From Microbacterium suaedae (GTDB lineage: Bacteria; Actinomycetota; Actinomycetes; Actinomycetales; Microbacteriaceae), in the NCBI RefSeq assembly GCF_003254645.1, contig NZ_PNFD01000001.1, forward strand, positions 1,302,001 through 1,366,000: a stretch of 64,000 nt of DNA. The letters run 5' to 3'. Position 1 is the first letter of the stretch, and every line of letters starts with the position of its first letter. The notes under the pieces were generated by a model, which had not been told where the DNA came from, searched no databases, and worked only from the letters and a program-made list of their open reading frames with translations. This document shows positions 34,943 to 43,676 of this stretch, piece after piece. The position numbers were made by a program, and so were the translations under genes.

Positions 34943-36114
34943 CCGCCGATCCCGTCGCAGACCGCCTCGGGTTCGCCGAGCGGTACCTGTCGCCGGCCGC
35001 CCGAGCAGTGCTCGACGAGCTTTCGGACGTGCTCGATGAACGGATCCGCCCCCTCCTCGCGGATGCGTGGGAGCGGGCGGTCATGCCGGACGAGGTGCTC
35101 GACGCGCTCGTGCCGCTCGCGCTCATGGATCCCTCAGGGGCGTCGCGTGAGGAAGCCGACTCGAGCATGTTCTCGGGCTTCCGCAACTACGTGCTCGCCC
35201 GGTGCGATGCGTCGGTCGCCACGATGTACAACGCCCAGTCGGGGCTTTTCCGCGCGATCGTCCGCCACGGCGGATCCGCGGAGCAGGCGGCGGCGTGGGA
35301 TCCGCTCATCAGGCGCTTCGAGATGCGCGGCGTGTTCGCGCTCACCGAGCCGGACCACGGATCCGACGTCGCCGGCGGGCTCGCCACGACCGCGACCCGG
35401 GAGGGCGGCACGTGGACGATCGACGGCGAGAAGCGCTGGATCGGCGGCGCCGATCAGGCCGACGTGCTCGCCGTCTTCGCCCGCGACACCGCGGACGGGC
35501 AGGTCAAGACCTTCCTCGTCGACCGCGAGGCCGCGGGCGTGAGCCTCGAGCCGATCGCCGGCAAGGTCTCGCTGCGGATCATGCAGAACTTCCACATCCG
35601 CCTCTCGGGCGTGCGCGTGCAGGAAGAACGGCGCCTGCACGGCATCGATTCGTGGCGCGACGTCGCCGCGGTGCTGCGCCGGATGCGCTCGGACGTCGCG
35701 TGGTTCGCCGCCGGCATGCAGGCCGGCGCCCTCGCGGCGGCCACGCGCTACACGAGCGAGCGCGAGCAGTTCGGCAGGCCGATCGGGAGTTTCCAGCTCG
35801 TGCAGGAGAAGCTCGCGCGCATGCTCGGCAACGCCACCTCCTCCCTCGCCCTCGCCACCTCGCTCTCCGCCGCGCAGGACGCCGGCACCTGGAGCGACGA
35901 GAACTCCGCCCTCGCCAAGATGGTGACGGCCGAGAAGGGCCGCGAGACGGCGGCGCTCGCTCGCGAGATGCTCGGCGGCAACGGACTGCTCCTCGAGAAC
36001 GACGCCGCGCGCTTCTTCGCCGATGCCGAGGCGGTCTACTCGTACGAGGGCACCCACGAGATCAACGCCCTCATCGTCGGCCGCTCCCTGACCGGCGCCT
36101 CCGCCTTCCTCTGA
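34939..36114 (+). CDS. Acyl-CoA dehydrogenase
   Basis: A 391-residue FAD enzyme. FALTEPDHGSDVAGGLATTA (FAD/substrate block), WIGGADQADVLAVFAR, TSEREQFGRPIGSFQLVQEK and the C-terminal YSYEGTHEINALIVGR, whose Glu is the usual catalytic base position of the glutaryl-CoA type. In this operon it would desaturate arylpropionyl-CoA (dihydro-hydroxycinnamates) so that they enter the same route as ferulate or coumarate. Translationally coupled to the amidohydrolase (ATGA). Confidence 0.9.
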   Translation: MTADPVADRLGFAERYLSPAARAVLDELSDVLDERIRPLLADAWERAVMPDEVLDALVPLALMDPSGASREEADSSMFSGFRNYVLARCDASVATMYNAQSGLFRAIVRHGGSAEQAAAWDPLIRRFEMRGVFALTEPDHGSDVAGGLATTATREGGTWTIDGEKRWIGGADQADVLAVFARDTADGQVKTFLVDREAAGVSLEPIAGKVSLRIMQNFHIRLSGVRVQEERRLHGIDSWRDVAAVLRRMRSDVAWFAAGMQAGALAAATRYTSEREQFGRPIGSFQLVQEKLARMLGNATSSLALATSLSAAQDAGTWSDENSALAKMVTAEKGRETAALAREMLGGNGLLLENDAARFFADAEAVYSYEGTHEINALIVGRSLTGASAFL

Positions 36115-36132
36115 ACGATCGAAAGGACCCTC

Positions 36133-36597
36133 ATGACCACCCAGACTGTCGTCCCCTACGCCGAGATCACGTCGCTCGCCGGCCGCGACCTCGGCTTCAC
36201 CGACTGGTTCGAGATCACGCAGGATCGCGTGGACACCTTCGCCGACGCCGTCGACGACCACCAGTGGATCCATGTCGAGCCCGAGCGAGCGAAGGCCGAG
36301 AGCCCCTTCGGCGGGCCGATCGCCCACGGCTTCCTGTCGCTCTCGCTCGCGACGAAGTTCTGGAGCGACCTCTGCGAGGTCGAGGGCGTGAAGACCAAGG
36401 TCAACTACGGCCTCGACAAGGTGCGGTTCGTTTCGCCCGTCGCCGTCGGCGCGCGCGTGCGCATGAACGCTGTCGTCGCCGAGGTGACCGAGGTGAAGGG
36501 CAACGGCTACCAGCTCGCCGTCGACCACACCTTCGAGGTCGAGGGATCCGAGCGCCCCGCCGTCATCACGCGGAGCCTCTACCGCTTTTATGTTTGA
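36133..36597 (+). CDS. MaoC-type enoyl-CoA hydratase
   Basis: A 154-residue hot-dog-fold hydratase. FADAVDDHQWIHVEPERAKA followed by SPFGGPIAHGFLSLSL is the R-hydratase motif with its catalytic Asp and His. It should hydrate the hydroxycinnamoyl-CoA double bond. The stop codon lies inside a hairpin (36587-36623), and two further hairpins separate it from the CoA ligase gene. Confidence 0.9.
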   Translation: MTTQTVVPYAEITSLAGRDLGFTDWFEITQDRVDTFADAVDDHQWIHVEPERAKAESPFGGPIAHGFLSLSLATKFWSDLCEVEGVKTKVNYGLDKVRFVSPVAVGARVRMNAVVAEVTEVKGNGYQLAVDHTFEVEGSERPAVITRSLYRFYV

Positions 36598-36623
36598 CGC
36601 GCAGAGGGCGCGCCAAACATAAA
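36587..36623 (+). terminator. Hairpin overlapping the MaoC stop codon
   Basis: TTTATGTTTG (36587-36596) pairs with CAAACATAAA (36614-36623), extended by CGCGC/GCGCG. The TGA stop at 36595-36597 is in the stem. It may cause partial termination or mark an RNA end inside the operon. Confidence 0.6.
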
Positions 36624-36633
36624 GTGCCCGACG

Positions 36634-36658
36634 GGCAGATCCGGCTTCGCCGTCTGCC
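36634..36658 (+). promoter_or_regulatory. Second hairpin in the MaoC-ligase gap
   Basis: GGCAGA and CGGC pair with GCCG and TCTGCC around a 3-nt loop, with a two-base bulge. It sits between the first hairpin and the 56-bp palindrome. Confidence 0.4.
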
Positions 36659-36676
36659 ACGCCTAACCCGCCCAGA

Positions 36677-36732
36677 GGGTCGCCAGAAAGTGCCAGTGCG
36701 GGCACGCTTCGACTGGCAGATTCTGGCGACCC
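36677..36732. repeat. 56-bp palindromic element, copy 3
   Basis: Arms 36677-36698 and 36711-36732 with a 12-nt loop, and the outer GGGTCGCCAGAAA paired almost perfectly with ATTCTGGCGACCC. The arms have GCCAGTG where copy 1 has GTCAGTG, with a matching change on the other side. It lies within an operon, 32 nt before the CoA ligase start. Confidence 0.85.
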
Positions 36733-36764
36733 TGTTCCATCCCGACACGGACAAGGACGTTCAC

Positions 36765-38363
36765 GTGTTCAACGCAGGCATCGGCGCCTGGACCGCCAAG
36801 AGGCGCCTCAAGGATCCCGACAAGACCGCTCTCGTCTTCGGCGAGCGCGTCTTCACCTACCGTCAGTTCGCCGACGCGGTCGACCAGGTCGCCGAGGTGC
36901 TGCACGTCCGCGACATCTCGCGCGGCGACCGCGTCGCCTACATCGGCGAGAACAGCCCCGAGTTCCTCTTCACGCTGTTCGCGTGCACCCAGATCGGCGC
37001 CGTGTTCGTGCCGATCAACACGCGCCTCGCCCCGCCGGAGATCACGCACGTGCTCACCGACAGCGGCGCCCGCACGATCGTCTATGACATCGAGTTCGCC
37101 GAGCGCATCGCCCCCGGCATCGCGGCCGGCGGCATCGTGCACGTCATCCCGACCGAGGAGGGTCTGCCCGGCACACCGGGGCTGCCCGAGCTCATGACGC
37201 GTTCGCGCGGCGGACGCGTCGCCGAGGAGATGGATCTGGGCGAGCCCGCCGCCATCATCTACACCTCCGGCACGACGGGGAAGCCAAAGGGTGCCGTCCT
37301 CACCCACCAGAACCTCACCTATGTCGCGATCAACGGGATCGTCGACTATGGCTTCGCCTCGAGCGACACGGCCCTGCTCATCTCGCCGCTCTTCCACGTC
37401 GCCGCTCTCGGCATGGGCGCGCTGCCCATGGTGATGGTCGGCGGCACGATCGTGCTCGAGAAGGGATTCGACGCCGCCCGCGCGCTCGCGCTCATCGAGA
37501 AGCACGGGATCAGCACGCTCAGCGGAGTGCCGACGACCTACCAGCTGCTCGCCGACCACCCCGACTGGGACGGGACCGATCTGTCGACGCTCCGCAAGCT
37601 CACGTGCGGCGGATCCGCCGTGCCGACGCGGATCCTCAACGCTTACGAAGAGCGCGGGATGTCGTTCTCGCAGGGCTACGGGATGACCGAGACCTCGCCC
37701 GGAGCAACCCACCTTCCGCCGCAGTGGACTCGTGAGAAGCAGGGCAGCGTCGGGCTCCCCCACTTCTTCACGAACATCCGGATCACGAACGACGCCGGCG
37801 AGATCGTGCCGCGCGGCACGATCGGCGAGATCGAGATCCAGGGCCCCAACGTCTTCCTCGGCTACCACGGGCTGCCGGAGAAGACGGCCGAGTCGTTCCG
37901 CCCCGGTGGCTGGTTCCGCTCGGGAGACATGGGTTACCTCGACGAGGACGGCTTCCTGTTCATCGCCGATCGCCTGAAGGACATGATCATCTCGGGCGGC
38001 GAGAACATCTATCCGGCCGAGGTGGAGAACCTCATCAACGACATCGACGGCGTGACCGGCGCCGCCGTGATCGGGGTGCCCGACGAGAAGTGGGGCGAGG
38101 TGCCGTGGGCCGTCGTCACCCTCCGCGAGGGCGCCTCCCTGACGAGCGAGCAGCTCGTCGAGTACCTCACGGGCGAGATCGCCCGCTTCAAGATCCCCCG
38201 CACGACGCAGGTCGTCGAGGAGTTCCCGCGCACGGCGTCCGGGAAGATCCGCAAGGCCGACCTCCGCGCGCGCTATACGGGATCCGTCCGCCCCTCCCAC
38301 GGGATCGGCACGAAGGAGCCCTGGAAGACCGAGACGATCCGCACGCCGAAGAAGACGAAGTAG
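36765..38363 (+). CDS. Acyl-CoA synthetase (hydroxycinnamate/aryl-CoA ligase type)
   Basis: A 532-residue ANL-superfamily enzyme that activates a carboxylate with ATP and CoA. AIIYTSGTTGKPKGAVLTHQ (P-loop), SQGYGMTETSP, WFRSGDMGYLDEDGF, DRLKDMIISGGENIYP and TASGKIRKADLR (catalytic Lys) are all present. The operon predicts a phenylpropanoid acid as substrate. Start GTG 36765 has AAGGACG 6 nt upstream; the longer open frame upstream only reads through hairpins and the previous genes. Confidence 0.9.
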   Translation: MFNAGIGAWTAKRRLKDPDKTALVFGERVFTYRQFADAVDQVAEVLHVRDISRGDRVAYIGENSPEFLFTLFACTQIGAVFVPINTRLAPPEITHVLTDSGARTIVYDIEFAERIAPGIAAGGIVHVIPTEEGLPGTPGLPELMTRSRGGRVAEEMDLGEPAAIIYTSGTTGKPKGAVLTHQNLTYVAINGIVDYGFASSDTALLISPLFHVAALGMGALPMVMVGGTIVLEKGFDAARALALIEKHGISTLSGVPTTYQLLADHPDWDGTDLSTLRKLTCGGSAVPTRILNAYEERGMSFSQGYGMTETSPGATHLPPQWTREKQGSVGLPHFFTNIRITNDAGEIVPRGTIGEIEIQGPNVFLGYHGLPEKTAESFRPGGWFRSGDMGYLDEDGFLFIADRLKDMIISGGENIYPAEVENLINDIDGVTGAAVIGVPDEKWGEVPWAVVTLREGASLTSEQLVEYLTGEIARFKIPRTTQVVEEFPRTASGKIRKADLRARYTGSVRPSHGIGTKEPWKTETIRTPKKTK

Positions 38364-38372
38364 CCAGGATCC

Positions 38373-39290
38373 TCAGCCGACGTCGCTGCGCCACTCCCGC
38401 GGCGTGCGCCCGTACTCGCGGCGGAATGCGCGCGTGAACGTGGTGGCGTCGTCGAAACCGCAGGCGTATGCGATGTTCTCGATCGTCATCCGTCGCTGCG
38501 CCGGATCGACGAGCATCGACGATGCGCACCGCAGCCGTTCCGCACGCAGGTATGCGGCCGGCGTCGTCCCGACGCTCTCGAACGCCTGATACAGGCGCCT
38601 GCGCGAGACGAAATGCCGCGAGGCGACCTCGTCCATGCTCAGGCCCCGCGTCGCAAGGTTCTCCCGCAGGAACTGCTGGGCGATGTGCCGCAGTCCCGAG
38701 GACGTGCGGGGTGTGACGGATCCGCTCCGGAACGACGAGCGGATCATCGACGAGGCGAGATCGCGCGTGACCGCGGCCGTCTCGTCGGTCGAGACGCCGG
38801 CGGGCAGATCGGAGACATAGGAGAAGAGACCGCGCGCGGCCGGTCCGCGCATGCCGCCGGGAACCGCGAGGCGGCTCATGGTCTCTTCCATCATCCGCTC
38901 GGGCAGCCCGAGTGACTGGCGGGAGACCTGGACGATCAGCTGCTGCTGGCTGCTCGGCGAGTAGTCGAGGTAGTAGGGCCTGTCGGTCGCATAGATCGAC
39001 ACGGAGCCGGCGCGCACGGAGGCGACGGATCCGTTTCCCACGACCGTCCCGCTCGACGAACGCTGCAACGAGATGTGCACATCGTCACCGGCTTCCGCCG
39101 CGAGTCGGCCCGCGTGCTCGGCGCTCGTCCCGCACGTCGTCACGAGAGACACCGAGATCCGCTCGTCGAGCTGCACGTGCTCCATCCGCCCGGTGAACCG
39201 CGGCTCGAAGCCTGCGCACCGGAGGGGCACGAAGCACCCCGAGACGACCGACTCCCATTCGTCCGCGCTCTCCGCTTCGAGAACAAACAC
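38373..39290 (-). CDS. AraC-family regulator
   Basis: A 305-residue protein with an N-terminal ligand domain of the AraC_binding_2 type (residues about 10-170) and a C-terminal double helix-turn-helix (LSMDEVASRHFVSRRRLYQA and TIENIAYACGFDDATTFTRAFRREYG; the second quoted in part). Family members FeaR and PobC-like proteins respond to aromatics. It is divergent from the aldehyde dehydrogenase/ABC operon, and a pair of direct repeats lies between them. Confidence 0.88.
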   Translation of the reverse strand: MFVLEAESADEWESVVSGCFVPLRCAGFEPRFTGRMEHVQLDERISVSLVTTCGTSAEHAGRLAAEAGDDVHISLQRSSSGTVVGNGSVASVRAGSVSIYATDRPYYLDYSPSSQQQLIVQVSRQSLGLPERMMEETMSRLAVPGGMRGPAARGLFSYVSDLPAGVSTDETAAVTRDLASSMIRSSFRSGSVTPRTSSGLRHIAQQFLRENLATRGLSMDEVASRHFVSRRRLYQAFESVGTTPAAYLRAERLRCASSMLVDPAQRRMTIENIAYACGFDDATTFTRAFRREYGRTPREWRSDVG

Positions 39291-39364
39291 CTTCGCGTCA
39301 CCTCCATTGGCGTCACGCGAGGCTATCCCGACGCCCCATGCCGAGCAACACGGGGTGCGGCGAC

Positions 39365-39421
39365 GTGCACGAAACGCCGATTCTCGGTGCTGCGGCGCCC
39401 GATGTGCACAAATCGTCGGAT
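39365..39421 (+). promoter_or_regulatory. Direct-repeat operator for the AraC-type regulator (candidate)
   Basis: GTGCACGAAACGCCGATT (39365-39382) and GTGCACAAATCGTCGGAT (39404-39421) share most bases and are 39 nt apart start to start, close to four DNA turns on the same face. AraC dimers typically bind such direct repeats. They lie 71 nt or more upstream of the aldehyde dehydrogenase start. Confidence 0.5.
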
Positions 39422-39491
39422 CGCGCGCCGAGCCGGATCCCTAACGTCGTCGAACAGCCGCCGAGGCAGGCGGAGCGAGACGGGAGAGACG

Positions 39492-40946
39492 ATGACCTTC
39501 TTCGACCAGCAGCAGTGGACCGCGCGCGCATATCTCGGCGGGTGGACCGAGTTGAACGGGACGAGCACCGTGACGAACCCCGCGACGGGTGAGAAGATCG
39601 CGGAGGTCGGCTTCGGCGATCCGGCGGATCTGGCCGACGCCGTCGTCCGCGCAGCCGCCGCACAGCGCGCCTGGGCCGCGCGCCCCGCCGAGGACCGGGC
39701 CGCCGTGATGCGCCGCGCCGGCCGGGCGCTCGAAGCGCACACCGATGTCCTCGCCGAGTGGCTCGTGAACGAGGCCGGATCCGGGCAGGGGAAGGCCGCC
39801 TTCGAGGCGGGTCTCGTCGCGAGCGAGGCGCACGCTGCCGCGGCCCTGGCGCTCATGCCCTACGGACAGCTGCTGCAGTCGTCGCGCCCGCGCCTCAGCT
39901 TCTCGCGCCGGCGGCCCGTCGGCGTGGTCGGCGTGATCTCACCGTTCAACTTCCCCGCGATCCTCTCCTCGCGGTCGATCTTCCCGGCCCTCGCGCTCGG
40001 AAACGCGGTCGTACTCAAGCCCGATCCCCGCACATCGATCTCGGGCGGGCTGTTCCTCGCCGCGATCCTGGAGGAGGCGGGGCTTCCCGAGGGGCTGTTC
40101 TCGGTGATCCCCGGCGGGGCCGATGTCGGCGCCGCGCTCGTCGACCATCCCGACGTGCCGGTGATCTCGTTCACGGGATCCACTGCCGCGGGTCGCGTGA
40201 TCGGCGAGCGCGCCGGGCGGCTGCTCAAGCGCGCCCACCTCGAGCTCGGCGGCAACAACGCCATGATCGTGATGCCGGACGTCGATATCGACGCGGCCGC
40301 CTCAGCGGGCGCGTGGGGATCCTTCCTGCACCAGGGGCAGATCTGCATGACGACGGGGCGGCACCTCGTGCACGCCGATGTCCACGACGAGTACGTCGCG
40401 CTTCTCGCCGAGAAGGCGACGGCGCTCCGCGCGGCCGATCCCGCGGGCGGCGCCCCGCTCGGGCCGATCATCGACGAGCGCCAGCTCGAGAAGATCGCCG
40501 ACCTGGTCGATCGCACGGTCCAGGCCGGCGCGACCCTGCGGGCAGGCGGTACGCACGAAGGGCTTTTCTATCAGCCGACCGTGCTCACCGATGTACGCCC
40601 GGAGCATCCGGCCTTCGCCGAGGAGATCTTCGGCCCCGTCGCCCCCGTCCTCCGCTTCGAGGACGTCGACGAGGCGATCGACCTCGTCAACGCGAGCGAG
40701 TACGGCCTCGCCACCGCGATCCTCTCCGGAGACGCCTTCGGAGCCCTCGAGCTCGGCGACCGCCTCGACAGCGGCATCCTGCACGTCAACGATCAGACGG
40801 TCGATGACGAGGCCCAGGCACCCTTCGGCGGCACGCGCGCGTCCGGAACCGGGGCGCGATTCGGCGGGCACGAGGCCAATCTCGAGGCGTTCACCGAGAC
40901 CCAGTGGACGACCGTGCAGTCGTCCATCCAGCGATACCCCTTCTGA
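39492..40946 (+). CDS. Aromatic aldehyde dehydrogenase (benzaldehyde/vanillin type)
   Basis: A 484-residue NAD(P)-dependent dehydrogenase. SPFNFPAILSSRSIFPALAL with ALGNAVVLKPDPRTSISGG is close to the wording of XylC-type benzaldehyde dehydrogenases; HLELGGNNAMIV gives the Glu and GQICMTTGR the catalytic Cys. Oxidation of vanillin-like aldehydes to acids is inferred from similarity and the phenolic context. ATG at 39492. First gene of an operon with an ABC importer, divergent from the AraC gene. Confidence 0.88.
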   Translation: MTFFDQQQWTARAYLGGWTELNGTSTVTNPATGEKIAEVGFGDPADLADAVVRAAAAQRAWAARPAEDRAAVMRRAGRALEAHTDVLAEWLVNEAGSGQGKAAFEAGLVASEAHAAAALALMPYGQLLQSSRPRLSFSRRRPVGVVGVISPFNFPAILSSRSIFPALALGNAVVLKPDPRTSISGGLFLAAILEEAGLPEGLFSVIPGGADVGAALVDHPDVPVISFTGSTAAGRVIGERAGRLLKRAHLELGGNNAMIVMPDVDIDAAASAGAWGSFLHQGQICMTTGRHLVHADVHDEYVALLAEKATALRAADPAGGAPLGPIIDERQLEKIADLVDRTVQAGATLRAGGTHEGLFYQPTVLTDVRPEHPAFAEEIFGPVAPVLRFEDVDEAIDLVNASEYGLATAILSGDAFGALELGDRLDSGILHVNDQTVDDEAQAPFGGTRASGTGARFGGHEANLEAFTETQWTTVQSSIQRYPF

Positions 40947-41004
40947 ACTCCGACCCACCCGCCGCCTGACCCGACGGGCGGCACCAGAGAAAGGACGTGC
41001 GACG

Positions 41005-42159
41005 ATGCGCGTACGACACACCGGGCGGCTCGCCGCCATCAGCCTCATCGGGGCGAGCGGGCTCCTGCTCGCCTCCTGCTCCTCCTCCACGGTGCCGGAC
41101 GACGCCGACGCTCCGCAGGACGGATCCGAGTCGTCGGTCGCCGATGTGGCCGCCGCCGAGGACTTCCTCGAGCTGTGGCTCGACAACCCCGATAAGCAGC
41201 TGCTCATCGACGAGCCGCTCGACGCCTCGGTCGAAGAGGGTCTCGAGATCGTCTACCTCGACGTGGGCACCCCGGTCAGCGCCGTGATGTGGGAGAACCT
41301 GCAGGCGCCCGCGGAACTGCTGGGGCTCGATCTGCGTCGCGTCGAGACTGGCCGCGACGCGCAGAGCGTGAACGCGGCGATGAACACGGTCGTCGAGATG
41401 GAGCCCGATGGCGTCATCAACATCACGCTCGATCCGGTCTTCTTCGAATCGCAGATCGAACAGCTCGACGAGCTGGGCGCACCGATCGCGAGCGGATCCA
41501 TCGTGAACTCGACCGAGTTCGGCCTTCCCGAGGCGTTCAACGGCGCCGAATGGATGAAGATCAACGGCGGCGTCCTCGCGGCCAACGCGATCGTGCGCTC
41601 GGGCGGTGCCGAGGAGTACGTCTTCTACAACGTGCCCGAGTTCCCCTTCTCGGCCCTCGAACTCGAGGGAGCGCAGGCGAAGATGGACGAGCTCTGCCCC
41701 AGCTGCACACTGCGCGTGGTGGACATCCCCATCGCCGAGCTCGGGTCGACAGCGTCCGATCGCGTCGTCAGCGATCTGCAGGCGAATCCTGCGACCGAGT
41801 ACTTCATGGCTGCGGTCGACGAGGTGCAGATCGGCCTCCCTCAGAAGCTCAGCCTCGCCGGCCTCGACGTCGACGGCGTCGCGATGTGGCCCGCGCCGCC
41901 GAACTACGAGCAGATCGCGAACGGTGAGCAGGACGCCACCCTCGCCGTCGATCTGAACCTCATGATGTGGACCGTGCTCGACCAGCTGCTGCGCGAGATC
42001 GGCGGCCAGGACTACGAGTGGCCCGATGTCGAGACCCGCGCCTGGACGATGACGAGCATCGTCGACGGCGAGAGTGTGCCCGACGACGCCACCGCCGGCT
42101 ACATCGGCATCGACGACTACCAGGAGCGGTTCGCCGCGAACTGGCTGCTCGACGGATGA
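41005..42159 (+). CDS. Sugar-type ABC importer, substrate-binding lipoprotein
   Basis: A 384-residue exported protein with signal peptide and lipobox (LLLASC), an acidic linker and a type I periplasmic-binding fold (VSAVMWENLQAPAELLGLDL, MEPDGVINITLDPVF, TEYFMAAVDEVQIGL). The ribose/ABC-2 class matches the downstream ATPase and permease. The ligand is unknown; linkage to the aldehyde dehydrogenase suggests an aromatic or aryl-sugar compound. AAAGGACG ribosome binding site before the ATG. Confidence 0.85.
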   Translation: MRVRHTGRLAAISLIGASGLLLASCSSSTVPDDADAPQDGSESSVADVAAAEDFLELWLDNPDKQLLIDEPLDASVEEGLEIVYLDVGTPVSAVMWENLQAPAELLGLDLRRVETGRDAQSVNAAMNTVVEMEPDGVINITLDPVFFESQIEQLDELGAPIASGSIVNSTEFGLPEAFNGAEWMKINGGVLAANAIVRSGGAEEYVFYNVPEFPFSALELEGAQAKMDELCPSCTLRVVDIPIAELGSTASDRVVSDLQANPATEYFMAAVDEVQIGLPQKLSLAGLDVDGVAMWPAPPNYEQIANGEQDATLAVDLNLMMWTVLDQLLREIGGQDYEWPDVETRAWTMTSIVDGESVPDDATAGYIGIDDYQERFAANWLLDG

Positions 42160-43646
42160 CGGGCTCGAACGACGCCGCGGCGCTCCTGCGGGTGGAGGAC
42201 GTCGTCAAGGCGTTCCCGAATCTCGTGGCCCTCGACGAAGTGAGCCTCGATGTGCACCCCGGAGAGGTCGTGGCGGTGCTGGGCCACAACGGATCCGGGA
42301 AGTCGACCCTCGTGAAGGTGCTGGCGGGCGTGTACTCGCGCGACAGCGGATCCGTCGACCTCGCCCCGGGGACCGAGCTGCACATCATCCATCAGGATCT
42401 CGCCCTCGTGGGCGAGCTGTCGACGGTGGAGAACCTCACGCTCATGAGAGGCGAGGGCGCGGCCGCCGCGGCGCCGTTCGACAGAACCGCCGAACGAGAC
42501 CGGGCGCGCGAACTGATCGGGCGTTTCGGCGAGTCTTTCGACGTCGATGCGCCCGTTCGGGAGCTGTCGAACGCCCAGCGCGCGGTCGTCGCGATCAGCC
42601 GCGCGCTCGACGGATGGACTCACTCAGCCAATGTGATCGTGCTCGACGAGTCGACCGAGTCGCTGCACCGCGGAGAGGTCGATGTGTTGTTCGACGCCGT
42701 GCGGCGGCTTGCGTCCGAGGGCGCGGGCGTGCTGTTCGTCTCGCACCGGCTCGACGAGGTCCTCGCCCTCGCCGACCGCGCCGTGGTGCTGCGCGACGGG
42801 CGAAAGGTGGCCGACGAGCCCATCGCCGATCTCGACCACGGCCGGCTCGTCGAGCTCATCACCGGCGCGCGGGCCGACGAGGTCGCCGGCGCGCACGAGA
42901 GCGCGACGCGGAGCGACGGGGATCCCGTGCTCGAAGTCCGCGGATTGGCGGGTGGCACCGTCGCGCACCTCGATCTCGATGTGCGCCCCGGCGAGGTCGT
43001 CGGGATCGCGGGTGTGCTCGGATCCGGGCGTGAGGTCGTGCCGTCGCTCCTCTTCGGCGCGACGAGCGGATCGTGCGCGATGATGCGCGTCGCGGGCCGC
43101 GCGTACGAGCGTCGGTCGCCGGCGGCGAGCCTCCGGCGCGGCATCGCGTTCGTCCCGAGCGACCGGGCGCGCTGGGGTTCCATCCGCGACCTCACCGCAC
43201 GCGAGAACATGACGCTCCCCCAGATGCGTACGCTGACGGGGCCGCTCGGGGCGATCTCGGACCGGCGCGAACGGACCGAGGTGCAGACCCACTTCGAAGC
43301 CTTCGACGTGCGCCCACCGCTGCCGGAGCAGCGCCTGTCGTCGTTCTCCGGCGGCAATCAGCAGAAGATCGTCATGGCTCGCGCCCTACGCGACGCTCCC
43401 GCGGTCCTGCTCCTCGATGAGCCCACGCAGGGTGTCGATATCGGCGCGAAGGCCGCGATCTACGCGTCGATCGACGCCGCCGCGGCGCGCGGATCCGCCG
43501 TCGTGGTCGCGAGCTCCGACGCGAAGGAGCTGCTGCGGCTGTGCGATCGCGTCATCGTCATGCGCGACGGCGCCGATGCGGCGCGACTGTCCGGCGCCGA
43601 CCTGACCGAGCATCGCCTCGTCGCCGAAGGCTACGGCCTCGCCTGA
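42156..43646 (+). CDS. Sugar-type ABC importer, tandem ATPase (RbsA-like)
   Basis: A 496-residue protein with two nucleotide-binding domains. Domain 1: LGHNGSGKSTLVKVLAG (Walker A) and VIVLDEST (Walker B), but the signature reads LSNAQRAVV in place of LSGGQ. Domain 2: GVLGSGREV (degenerate Walker A, usual in this class), FSGGNQQKIVMARAL and LLLDEPTQGVDIGAK. The ATG overlaps the binding-protein stop. The odd signature in domain 1 is noted as a finding. Confidence 0.88.
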   Translation: MTGSNDAAALLRVEDVVKAFPNLVALDEVSLDVHPGEVVAVLGHNGSGKSTLVKVLAGVYSRDSGSVDLAPGTELHIIHQDLALVGELSTVENLTLMRGEGAAAAAPFDRTAERDRARELIGRFGESFDVDAPVRELSNAQRAVVAISRALDGWTHSANVIVLDESTESLHRGEVDVLFDAVRRLASEGAGVLFVSHRLDEVLALADRAVVLRDGRKVADEPIADLDHGRLVELITGARADEVAGAHESATRSDGDPVLEVRGLAGGTVAHLDLDVRPGEVVGIAGVLGSGREVVPSLLFGATSGSCAMMRVAGRAYERRSPAASLRRGIAFVPSDRARWGSIRDLTARENMTLPQMRTLTGPLGAISDRRERTEVQTHFEAFDVRPPLPEQRLSSFSGGNQQKIVMARALRDAPAVLLLDEPTQGVDIGAKAAIYASIDAAAARGSAVVVASSDAKELLRLCDRVIVMRDGADAARLSGADLTEHRLVAEGYGLA

Positions 43647-43676
43647 CCCGACTTCCCCAGACCCAAGGACCCTCCT

